NCBI GenBank assembly: GCA_013360825.1
Contig: JABWAY010000266.1
Span: forward strand, 1 to 5,752
Length of the DNA: 5,752 nt
Direction of reading: 5' to 3'
Origin: Candidatus Brocadiia bacterium
GTDB lineage: Bacteria; Planctomycetota; MHYJ01; WSZJ01
Shown here one piece after another: positions 1 through 5,752 of this stretch (the first letter of the stretch is position 1; every line of letters starts with the position of its first letter). The notes beneath the pieces are model-generated. The model was given only the letters and a program-made list of their open reading frames with translations, was not told the origin of the DNA and ran no database searches. The position numbers were made by a program, and so were the translations under genes.

Positions 1-1011
1 TTTCTTGGGCCAAACGGCGCCGGCAAGACGACCTGCATTCGCCTGCTGCTCGGGCTGCTGCGGGCCAGCAGCGGACACGCGACCGTGCTCGGGCTGGACG
101 CCTGGCGCGAGGGCCCGCGGCTGCGCCAGCAGGTGGGCTACCTCCCCGGCGACGTGCGCTTCTGGGACGGGCTCACCGGGCGTGCCACGCTTCGCTTTCT
201 CGACCGCGCTCGCGGAGGCGGGCACTGGGGCGAGGTGGAGCGGCTCGCCGAGCGCCTGGACCTGGTCCTCGACAAACGCGTCCGCAACTACTCGCGGGGC
301 ATGAAGCAGAAGCTCGGAATCATCGCGGCGATGATGCACCGCCCGCGGCTGCTGATCCTGGACGAGCCGACGACGGCGCTGGATCCGCTCGTGCGGGCGG
401 GGCTCTATGACGAACTGCGGGCCGTGGTCGCCGCCGGGCGCACGGTGCTCTTCTCCAGCCACACGCTGGCCGAGGTCGAGGAGCTGTGCGACGTCGTCAC
501 GGTCATGCGTCGAGGTCGGGTCGTGGCGTCGGCCTCCATGCCGGTGCCGCCGGCCGACCTCGTCGCGATGATGTTCGGCGAGTCGATCGCGGTCGCGGAG
601 CGTGCGGACGTCCCGCTCGGGCGGCCGGTGCTCGAGCTCCGTGGGGTCGGTCTCGAGGAGCGCCACCTGCGGCTGTCGGGCAAGCAGGTCGCCATCAAGG
701 TGCTGCACACGCAGGGGCACCTGTCGCCCGAGGCGTTGTCGCGCTTCCGCCGCGAGGCCGAGATCGCCGTGCGCCTCGAGCACCCGAACATCGTGCAGGT
801 GCTCGACTTCAACAGCCTCGAGTCGGGCCAGCCCTTCATCGTGATGGAGCTGCTCAAGGGCGAGAGCCTGGCGGCGCGGCTGAAGCGCGGGGACAAGGGC
901 CAGACCGAGTCCCCGCGTCCCCACCTGGAGCGGGCGCGCGAGGTGTTCCTGCGGCTCGGCGCACGGTGGCACGCCTCCCGCGCCGAGGCGACCCTCCGTG
1001 ACTGTCCCTGA
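1..1011 (+). CDS. Mosaic ORF: ABC-2-type ATP-binding domain fused to kinase and TPR-like fragments (5'-partial)
   Basis: The frame is open from base 1 to TGA at 1009-1011, about 336 residues; the true start lies upstream. Residues 1-178 are a recognisable ABC ATPase: Walker A GPNGAGKTT (3-11), signature YSRGMKQKL (97-105), Walker B LLILDEP with D121/E122, a TALDP D-loop and H-loop His154. GYLPGD where a Q-loop would lie is typical of drug/ABC-2 exporter ATPases (family knowledge). A normal member would power a membrane permease, but none follows. After VVAS the protein departs from this family. It continues with a sugar/nucleoside-ABC-like linker (about 179-216), a Ser/Thr kinase N-lobe segment (about 223-296) and a TPR-like tail (about 307-333). 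The ATPase part is certain. Whether the whole is a functional fusion, a decayed gene or an assembly chimera cannot be decided from sequence alone. The stop lies 59 bases before lpdA, so it may or may not share that transcript. Confidence 0.75.
   Translation, partial: FLGPNGAGKTTCIRLLLGLLRASSGHATVLGLDAWREGPRLRQQVGYLPGDVRFWDGLTGRATLRFLDRARGGGHWGEVERLAERLDLVLDKRVRNYSRGMKQKLGIIAAMMHRPRLLILDEPTTALDPLVRAGLYDELRAVVAAGRTVLFSSHTLAEVEELCDVVTVMRRGRVVASASMPVPPADLVAMMFGESIAVAERADVPLGRPVLELRGVGLEERHLRLSGKQVAIKVLHTQGHLSPEALSRFRREAEIAVRLEHPNIVQVLDFNSLESGQPFIVMELLKGESLAARLKRGDKGQTESPRPHLERAREVFLRLGARWHASRAEATLRDCP
535..650 (+). other. Linker resembling the inter-domain region of two-domain sugar/nucleoside ABC ATPases
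   Basis: Within the left-hand ORF, residues about 179-216 read PPADLVAMMFGE, a variable stretch, then GRPVLELRGVGL. Two-domain simple-sugar or nucleoside importer ATPases join their first ATPase domain to their second with this kind of sequence: an ELxxxMxG segment, then a PVLELRGL strand that opens the second domain. Single-domain ABC-2 drug-exporter ATPases do not have it. The conserved HTLAEVEELCDVVTVMRRGRVVA segment just before it is shared by both families, so a crossover there would keep the frame. The second ATPase domain never develops: its Walker A should follow within about 30 residues and kinase-like sequence appears instead. Assignment rests on motif recognition only. Confidence 0.4.
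667..888 (+). pseudogene. In-frame fragment of a Ser/Thr protein kinase N-lobe
   Basis: Residues about 223-296 of the left-hand ORF match the N-lobe of bacterial Hanks-type Ser/Thr kinases. VAIKVL carries the ATP-binding lysine (K233). SRFRREAEIAVRLEHPNIVQ holds the helix-C glutamate (E252) and the HPNIV motif. FIVMELLKGESLAARL is the strand-5/hinge region. The glycine-rich GxGxxG loop expected just upstream is not recognisable; RGVGLEERHL stands in its place. Everything downstream is missing: no HRDxKPxN catalytic loop, no DFG and no C-lobe. It cannot be an active kinase by itself. It may be a gene remnant joined in frame to the ABC domain. A complete relative probably exists elsewhere in the genome, since such kinases are usually multicopy in lineages that have them (inference). 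Confidence 0.7.
886..917 (+). repeat. Perfect 9-bp inverted repeat at the kinase/tail junction
   Basis: CGCGGGGAC at 886-894 is the exact reverse complement of GTCCCCGCG at 909-917, separated by a 14-base loop (895-908). A flanking G885-T918 pair could extend it as a wobble. The hairpin starts where kinase similarity ends. The GGGGAC...GTCCCC arms with a CAGACCGAG-like centre resemble short REP-type palindromes scattered through some high-GC genomes (from memory, not searched). No T-tract follows, so it is not a standard intrinsic terminator, and it lies inside an open frame. Confidence 0.55.
919..1008 (+). other. TPR-like C-terminal tail of the mosaic ORF
   Basis: The last 30 or so residues include LERAREVFLRLGARWHASRA followed by EATLR. 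The pattern AxxxFxxLGAxxxxxRAEAxL is typical of the final helical repeats of large regulators that combine a Ser/Thr kinase or AAA ATPase with TPRs. This suggests that the kinase N-lobe and this tail may come from one kinase-AAA-TPR gene whose middle has been lost. The match is short and helical repeats are degenerate, so this is a suggestion rather than a domain call. Confidence 0.35.
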
Positions 1012-1052
1012 AACCGTTCGACACCCTGCGTCCGTTGCCGTTGAATGCTGCT

Positions 1053-1060
1053 GAGGAGAA
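1053..1060 (+). promoter_or_regulatory. Ribosome binding site of lpdA
   Basis: GAGGAGAA lies upstream of ATG 1071, with 12 bases between the GAGGAG core and the start codon, slightly long. It supports ATG 1071 over the in-frame TTG at 1035, which would place the site inside the gene and has no comparable purine tract before it. Confidence 0.6.
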
Positions 1061-1070
1061 GACACCGACC

Positions 1071-2465
1071 ATGAAGAAGACCGACACGCTCGTCATCGGA
1101 TCCGGCCCGGGCGGGTACGTCGCCGCGATCCGGCTTGCCCAGCTCGGAAAGTCCGTCGTCATCGCGGAGCGCGAAGACCTCGGGGGAGTCTGCCTCAACT
1201 GGGGGTGCATCCCCTCCAAGGCGCTCATCCACGCCGCAAGCACGCTCGAACGGACGCGCCACGGCGCGGAGATCGGCGTGAAGGCGGACAAGGTGACGTT
1301 CGACATGAAGGCGTTCCAGGCCTTCAAGGCCGGCGTCGTCTCGAAGCTCACAGGAGGGGTCGGAACGCTCCTCAAGTCCTACAAGGTCGAGGTCCTCCGG
1401 GGGCAGGCGAAGTTCACCGGGCCGAAGACCGCCGAGGTGGCCGGTTCCAGGGGGTCGGAGACGGTCGAGTTCGCGCACTGCATCATCGCCACCGGGGCGA
1501 AGACGATCGAGATCCCCGGATTCGCCTTCGACGGGAAGAACGTGATCGGCGCAAAGGGCGCGCTGGCGCTGGAGGAGGTGCCGGCGAGGATGGTGGTGAT
1601 CGGCGGCGGCGTGATCGGCCTCGAACTCGGGACGGCCTACGCGAAGCTCGGGACGAAGGTGACGGTGCTGGAGGCGCTGGACCAGCTTCTCCCCGGGCTG
1701 GATCCGACGCTGGTGAAGATCGTGGAGAAAGGTCTGCGGAAACGGGGCGTGGAGTGGCACGTGAAGGCAAAGGCGAAAGGGTACAAAGCGGGAGGGGACG
1801 GCCTGGAGGTCGAGGCGGAGACGGAGAAGGGGGCGCTCAAGGTCGCCTGCGACCGGATCCTCGTGGCGGTCGGGTTCCGCCCGATCACCGACGTTCTGGA
1901 CCTCGCGAAGGCCGGCGTGAAGACGAACGAACGCGGGTTCGTGGCGACGGACAGGGCCTGCAGGACGAACGTGCCGCACATCTTCGCCATCGGCGACGTC
2001 TCGGGCCCGCCCTTCCTCGCGCACAAGGCGTCCCGCGAGGGCCAGGTCGCCGCGGCGGTCATCGCGGGGCACCCGGAGGAGAAGGACTTCGTGACCCCCG
2101 GGGCGATCTTCACGGATCCGGAGATCGCGACGGTGGGACTGAGCGAGGCCGAGGCGGAGAAGGCCGGGATCGCGGTCAAGGTCGGGAAGTTCGCGTTCGT
2201 GGCGAACGGTCGCGCGCTGTCGATGAACGAGACCGACGGCTTCGTGAAGGTGGTCAGCGACGCGAAGAACGACGTGCTCCTCGGCGTGCAGGCCGTCGGC
2301 CCCGAGGTCTCGAACCTGATCTCGGAGGCCGCCCTGGCGATCGAGATGGGAGCGAGCGCGGAGGACCTGGCCCTCACGGTCCACCCTCACCCGACGCTGT
2401 CGGAGACGATCATGGAAGCGGCCGAGGCGGTGTACGGGAAGTCGATCCATGGAGTGAACCGCTGA
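1071..2465 (+). CDS. lpdA: Dihydrolipoyl dehydrogenase (E3)
   Basis: This flavoprotein disulfide reductase of 464 residues (normal family length, cytoplasmic) reoxidises the dihydrolipoyl arm of E2 or GcvH proteins with NAD+ in 2-oxoacid dehydrogenase and glycine cleavage complexes. The FAD-binding Rossmann motif GSGPGGYVAA is at residues 10-19. The redox-active disulfide is Cys41/Cys46 in GGVCLNWGCIPSK. The NAD-binding GGGVIGLELG is at 178-187, and the second FAD motif AIGD is at 306-309. The C-terminal interface motif HPHPTLSE (438-445) supplies the catalytic His440-Glu445 pair. CLNWGC and the HxHPTxxE ending separate it from mercuric and glutathione reductases. ATG 1071 is chosen because the FAD strand begins at residue 5, as usual in the family, and a ribosome binding site precedes it; TTG 1035 would add 12 unconserved residues. 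The exporter gene follows after 42 bases and lipB after that, so a shared transcript with a lipoate-related role is likely. All catalytic residues are present. Confidence 0.97.
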   Translation: MKKTDTLVIGSGPGGYVAAIRLAQLGKSVVIAEREDLGGVCLNWGCIPSKALIHAASTLERTRHGAEIGVKADKVTFDMKAFQAFKAGVVSKLTGGVGTLLKSYKVEVLRGQAKFTGPKTAEVAGSRGSETVEFAHCIIATGAKTIEIPGFAFDGKNVIGAKGALALEEVPARMVVIGGGVIGLELGTAYAKLGTKVTVLEALDQLLPGLDPTLVKIVEKGLRKRGVEWHVKAKAKGYKAGGDGLEVEAETEKGALKVACDRILVAVGFRPITDVLDLAKAGVKTNERGFVATDRACRTNVPHIFAIGDVSGPPFLAHKASREGQVAAAVIAGHPEEKDFVTPGAIFTDPEIATVGLSEAEAEKAGIAVKVGKFAFVANGRALSMNETDGFVKVVSDAKNDVLLGVQAVGPEVSNLISEAALAIEMGASAEDLALTVHPHPTLSETIMEAAEAVYGKSIHGVNR

Positions 2466-2496
2466 TCCGGCGGCCGTCCTCCGGCCCCGCTGAACC

Positions 2497-2502
2497 GAGG
2501 AG
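2497..2502 (+). promoter_or_regulatory. Ribosome binding site of the RND exporter gene
   Basis: GAGGAG ends five bases before GTG 2508. This decides the GTG start; the next in-frame ATG (codon 22) has no comparable site and would begin immediately before the first membrane segment. Confidence 0.7.
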
Positions 2503-2507
2503 CGCGC

Positions 2508-5141
2508 GTGGGTTCGACCCAGTCCCCTGAGGACCCGGCCGGGCGCCCGAATCTCTACCAGCGCTTCCTCATGCGCGGCTGGCCGGCGGTGCTGCTCGCC
2601 GCCCTGGCGGTCGCGATCGCCGCCGGGCAGGCGCTTCCCCGCTTTTCGGTCGAGGCGGGCACGGACGTCCTCCTGAACGAGGACGACGCGGACCTGGCGT
2701 ACTACAACCAGTCGCGGGCGGACTGGGGATCCGACGAGTACCTGCTGGTCTGCGTGCACCGGCCGGGGGGGTGGATCACCGCCGAGGGGATCGTCGTCTA
2801 CAACGACCTGACCAACGCTCTCCGCGAGCTCCCGCATGTGCGGAGCATCACCGCGCTCACGACCGTTCCCCTGCTCCGGAACCAGCCGGCGCGGTTCGGG
2901 ATCCCGTCCCCGGTGACGCTGGCGGACGCGAAGGGTCGGCTCGACCCGAAGGTGGATGTGGCGAGGGCGAGGGAGGAGCTGCTGCAGCACACGCAGGCGA
3001 GCGGAAGCCTGGTCTCCGTGGACGGGAAGGACGCGTGCGTCCTGGTCTACCTGGACGTCAATGAGGACATCGAGAGGCTGGAGCCGCTCCGGAATCGCCT
3101 GCTCGCGAAGCCGGGGGACGCGGCCGCGGAGGCGGAACTGGAGCGGATCGCGCCGGCGTACGCCGCGGCGCGGGCCGAGCTGAACCGCCGCCGCCGGGCG
3201 ATGGTCGACGCCGTGCGGGTGCTGAAGGCGGCGTGGGACCCGAAGCTGGAGGCGCCGATCCGCGTGTCGGGGCTGCCGTTCATCAACATCGTCCTGACCG
3301 AGCACGTCCGTTCGGACATGGTCACGTTCGGGGTCATCGCGCTGGCCGTCTTCACGCTGACCTACGTGCTGATCTACCGGCGGCTGCGCTGGGTCCTGCT
3401 GCCGGTGCTGACCTGTGCGCTTCCGGTCGCGGTGATGATCGGCGTGATGGCCGCGCTCGACCGGAAGGTGACGGTCGTGACCTCGAACGCGCCCGTCCTG
3501 CTCTTCGTGCTGATGCTCCCCTACACCGTGTACTACATCGAACGCTACCGGGAGCGGCGGTCGCGTTTCCCGGGCGAGGCCGCGCGCGAAACGGCGACGC
3601 GGACCCCCGTCGAGATCTGGTCTCCCTGTCTGTTCAGCGCGCTCGCGACGATGGCGGGAACGCTGGCCCACACGCCCAGCGGGATCAATCCGGTCCGGAC
3701 GTTCGGGTGGATGCTGACTTTCGGCGTCGCGGTCGGGCTGGCGGTGATCATGCTCCTCCTTCCCTCGGTGATCGTCCCGCTCCCTCCGGTCACCGGCGGA
3801 CCCGCCCCCGGGGCGCCTGCGGCCGCACGGGGCCCCCTCCGCTGGCTCGAGCAGCTCTGCCTCCGCGCTCCGCGGGGGGTCGTCGTCTTCTCCCTGGCGA
3901 TCCTCGCCGTTTCGATCTGGGGAACGACGCGCATCAACGTCGAGACCAAGTTCATCGACTACTTCTGGCCGCGCAGCCCGATCCACGAAGGCCTCGGTTA
4001 CGTCGACGAGCGCATGGGGGGCACCACACCTTTCGAGGTCATCCTCACCTCCGACCGCCCGGGGCATTTCCGGACCCCCGAGGGGCTCCGGGCAATCGAC
4101 GCCGTCTCCCGGTTCTTCGAGACCGTCCCGGAAACCGGAAGCCTCCGCTCCTTCCGGACCCTGGTCGCCGAGGCCGGCAAGGCCGTTCCGATGAAGGAAC
4201 CGCAGGTCGTCGCCGCCCTCGTGACGCTCGCCTCCCGGAAACTGGAGTACACCTGCGACGGGTGCGGACGGAAGCGGATGGACACGATGAAGGACGGGCT
4301 GGCGAAGGCGCCGGCGATCGGGGACGAGCGGAAGGCGAAGTGCGACACCTGCGGCAGGGGGGCGACATGGCGGCTGAGCCGGGTCGAGAGCGGGGCGATC
4401 GACGAGTTCTGCAACTGGAACTTCACCTCCACGCGGATCATCCTGCGCATGAAGGAGACCGCCCCGACGCTCAACCGGGACCGGATCCTGCGATCGCTTC
4501 GGGAGCACCTCGACGGGCTGAAGGACGGCGAATTGAAGGGGATCGAGGCGCGCCCGACGGGGATTTTCCTCCTCTATTCGAACATGCTCAACAGCCTGAT
4601 CGCGGCGACGCAGGAGACGTTCGTGCTGGCGGTCGGATCCATCTTTCTGATGCTCTGCTTCCTGTTCCGGTCCGCGCTGCTGTCGCTGCTCGTTCTTCTG
4701 CCGCAGATTCTCCCGGTCTTCCTCGTGCTCGGGACGATGGGATTCGCGGGGGTGGCGCTGGACATGGTCACGGTGATCATCGCCTCGGTCGCGATGGGGG
4801 TGGGGATCGACGCGGCGATTCAGTACACGGTCCGGTTCCGGAGGGAGCTCGAAGCGACCGGGGGGGACATCCGGGCCGCGGTCAGCCGGTCGCACGCGAC
4901 GATCGGGCGGGCGATCTTCGTCGCGACGTCCATCGTCTTCACGGGGTTCGCGATGCTGATGTTCTCGAATTTCCGTCCCACGTTTTATTTCGGGATGTTC
5001 ACCGGGCTCGCCATCCTCATGGGTCTCTTCGCCTCCCTGTCGACCCTCCCCTCCCTGTTCGTCATGCTCAATTTTCCCCGCCTCAAGGCTCCTCCGCCGG
5101 AAACCCCGCCTTCCGCCGTCCCGCCGGATCCGGGACAATAG
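2508..5141 (+). CDS. RND superfamily exporter, MMPL/HAE3-like, with CxxC pairs in loop 2
   Basis: This 877-residue inner-membrane protein has the two-fold RND layout. TM1 is near residues 24-44, followed by a large extracytoplasmic loop (about 45-268). TM2-TM6 lie at about 271-426 and TM7 at about 456-478. A second large loop spans about 479-700, TM8-TM12 lie at about 705-853, and a short proline-rich tail ends the protein. In the second half GVGID (764-768) followed by AAIQYTVRFRRE matches the TM10 proton-relay motif of MMPL/COG1033 exporters, retaining D768. The equivalent TM4 site reads LPYTVYYIERYRE, with Pro338 where relatives usually have Asp. Loop 2 contains C583-x2-C586 and C612-x2-C615, which look like a zinc ribbon and are unusual for this family. 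Relatives export lipids, hopanoids or other hydrophobic molecules using proton-motive force; the substrate here is unknown. At about 880 residues it is a compact single-chain exporter rather than an AcrB-type pump, and no periplasmic adaptor gene is adjacent. lpdA ends 42 bases upstream and lipB starts 4 bases downstream, so it is probably co-transcribed with both. Confidence 0.9.
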   Translation: MGSTQSPEDPAGRPNLYQRFLMRGWPAVLLAALAVAIAAGQALPRFSVEAGTDVLLNEDDADLAYYNQSRADWGSDEYLLVCVHRPGGWITAEGIVVYNDLTNALRELPHVRSITALTTVPLLRNQPARFGIPSPVTLADAKGRLDPKVDVARAREELLQHTQASGSLVSVDGKDACVLVYLDVNEDIERLEPLRNRLLAKPGDAAAEAELERIAPAYAAARAELNRRRRAMVDAVRVLKAAWDPKLEAPIRVSGLPFINIVLTEHVRSDMVTFGVIALAVFTLTYVLIYRRLRWVLLPVLTCALPVAVMIGVMAALDRKVTVVTSNAPVLLFVLMLPYTVYYIERYRERRSRFPGEAARETATRTPVEIWSPCLFSALATMAGTLAHTPSGINPVRTFGWMLTFGVAVGLAVIMLLLPSVIVPLPPVTGGPAPGAPAAARGPLRWLEQLCLRAPRGVVVFSLAILAVSIWGTTRINVETKFIDYFWPRSPIHEGLGYVDERMGGTTPFEVILTSDRPGHFRTPEGLRAIDAVSRFFETVPETGSLRSFRTLVAEAGKAVPMKEPQVVAALVTLASRKLEYTCDGCGRKRMDTMKDGLAKAPAIGDERKAKCDTCGRGATWRLSRVESGAIDEFCNWNFTSTRIILRMKETAPTLNRDRILRSLREHLDGLKDGELKGIEARPTGIFLLYSNMLNSLIAATQETFVLAVGSIFLMLCFLFRSALLSLLVLLPQILPVFLVLGTMGFAGVALDMVTVIIASVAMGVGIDAAIQYTVRFRRELEATGGDIRAAVSRSHATIGRAIFVATSIVFTGFAMLMFSNFRPTFYFGMFTGLAILMGLFASLSTLPSLFVMLNFPRLKAPPPETPPSAVPPDPGQ
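4254..4352 (+). other. Zinc-ribbon-like double CxxC segment within exporter loop 2
   Basis: Residues 583-615 of the exporter hold CDGCGRK and, after a 25-residue polar spacer, CDTCGRG. The arrangement C-x2-C-x25-C-x2-C, with Gly after the second Cys of each pair, is the usual two-knuckle form of a zinc ribbon. Neither pair is CxxCH, so these are not haem c sites. The segment follows LASRKLEYT and precedes WRLSRVESGA; after it loop 2 resumes with an ordinary beta-like stretch (TSTRIILRMKE). By predicted topology it faces the periplasm. Metal binding is inferred; two disulfides are the alternative. Confidence 0.6.
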
Positions 5142-5145
5142 GCGC

Positions 5146-5752
5146 ATGGCGCTCCACTGGCACTGGCTCGGATCCGTCCCCTACGGGGAGATGCGCGCGC
5201 GGCAGAGGGAGCGGGTCGAGGCGGTCGCGGCCGGCGGCGCGGAGCCGGTGCTGTGGCTTCTCGAACACCCGGATGTGGTGACGGTTGGGCGGGGCGGCGA
5301 CTGGGACGAGGCCCGCGCCTCCGGGCTCCCCGCGGTCGAGACCGAGCGCGGCGGAGGTCTGACCTGGCACGGCCCGGGGCAGCTGGTCGGGTACCCGGTC
5401 GTCCGCCTGGAGGATCACGACGTGCACGGGCACCTGCGGCGGGTGGAGGAGGCGCTGATCGCCTGGCTCGGGACGCTCGGAATCGGGGGGCGGCGCGAGG
5501 AGGGACTGACGGGGGTCTGGGTCGGCGCAAAAAAAATCGCGAGCATCGGCGTCGCGGTCCGCCGCTGGGTGGCGTACCACGGGTTCGCGCTCAACGTCGC
5601 CCCCGACATGTCCGCATTCCGGCGCTTCCGCCCCTGCGGACTCGACCCCGCGGTCATGACCTCGCTGCGGGAGCTCGGGGTCGGGGGGACGCCGGAGTCG
5701 TGCGCCCCCGGCGTCGCGGCCGCATTCGGGGCCGTGCGGGGAGCCGGGGCGG
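5146..5752 (+). CDS. lipB: Lipoyl(octanoyl) transferase, 3'-partial at window edge
   Basis: LipB moves octanoate from octanoyl-ACP to the lipoyl-domain lysine of E2 or GcvH proteins in the cytoplasm, through an acyl-cysteine intermediate; it is the first step of lipoate synthesis. The frame is open from ATG 5146 to the window end (202 codons). Full proteins are usually about 210-230 residues, so little is missing. RGGGLTWHGPGQLVGYPV (68-85) is the substrate-binding signature, with Trp74 where Tyr is common and His75 kept. GVWVGAKKIASIG (123-135) carries catalytic Lys130. HGFALNV (145-151) and RPCG with nucleophile Cys164 complete the site. The start lies four bases after the exporter stop with only a weak ribosome binding site (GGGA at 5132-5135), which suggests translational coupling. 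An A8 run at 5529-5536 spans the Lys129-Lys130 codons. Confidence 0.95.
   Translation, partial: MALHWHWLGSVPYGEMRARQRERVEAVAAGGAEPVLWLLEHPDVVTVGRGGDWDEARASGLPAVETERGGGLTWHGPGQLVGYPVVRLEDHDVHGHLRRVEEALIAWLGTLGIGGRREEGLTGVWVGAKKIASIGVAVRRWVAYHGFALNVAPDMSAFRRFRPCGLDPAVMTSLRELGVGGTPESCAPGVAAAFGAVRGAGA

Noticed and set aside
486..1001. Overlapping plus-strand open frame in a second phase of the left-hand ORF
   Set aside because: Its translation is arginine/alanine-rich with no motif, while the frame ending at 1011 carries clear ABC and kinase motifs.
1035..1070. In-frame TTG as an upstream start for lpdA
   Set aside because: It adds 12 unconserved residues and has no ribosome binding site before it; GAGGAG serves ATG 1071.
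1012..1070. Promoter for lpdA in the spacer
   Set aside because: No believable pair of -35 and -10 boxes with normal spacing was found in these 59 bases; a promoter could lie inside the upstream ORF but cannot be pointed to.
2466..2507. Possible terminator between lpdA and the exporter gene
   Set aside because: GGCCG/CGGCC at 2472-2486 makes only a 5-bp stem and no T-tract follows; the exporter ribosome binding site lies directly downstream.
4254..4352. CxxC pairs in the exporter as cytochrome c haem sites
   Set aside because: Neither pair is followed by His; Gly follows both.
405..5147. A 1580-codon open frame on the minus strand across lpdA, the exporter and part of the left-hand ORF
   Set aside because: It is in codon-for-codon register opposite lpdA and the exporter, so it would stop only where they use TTA, CTA or TCA; both genes use none of these. 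The product is arginine/proline-rich low-complexity sequence without domains. It is a shadow of GC-rich codon use.

Overview
The window is GC-rich, densely coding DNA with every supported gene on the + strand and no gap over 300 bases. GC content, short spacers, GAGGAG-type ribosome binding sites and a GTG start point to a high-GC Gram-negative-type bacterium, perhaps an acidobacterial, myxobacterial or candidate-phylum lineage. That placement is inference; no rRNA or marker gene is present. No tRNA, CRISPR array, insertion sequence or convincing terminator was seen.

Left end (1-1011): an open frame that enters from outside the window. It starts as a good ABC-2-type ATPase domain (Walker A, signature, Walker B, H-loop). 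It then passes in frame through a linker like those of sugar/nucleoside ABC ATPases, the front part of a Ser/Thr protein kinase N-lobe without catalytic residues, and a short TPR-like tail. A strong inverted repeat lies at the kinase/tail junction. It looks like a recombinational mosaic or a decayed gene, or possibly an assembly chimera.

Middle and right (1071-5752): three closely spaced genes that look like an operon. They are a complete dihydrolipoyl dehydrogenase (lpdA, 1071-2465), a complete 877-residue RND/MMPL-type exporter (2508-5141), and an octanoyltransferase (lipB, from 5146, running off the right edge). Lpd and LipB serve the same cofactor system: LipB puts octanoate on lipoyl domains, LipA (not in the window) adds sulfur, and Lpd reoxidises the dihydrolipoyl arm in 2-oxoacid dehydrogenase or glycine cleavage complexes. 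The exporter between them has no obvious role in this pathway. It carries an unusual two-CxxC, zinc-ribbon-like segment in its second extracytoplasmic loop and lacks the usual TM4 aspartate.

The most notable points are the multi-part left-hand ORF, the zinc-ribbon-like insertion in the exporter, its place in a lipoate operon, and an A8 tract over the catalytic lysine codon of lipB. No complete new system is evident.
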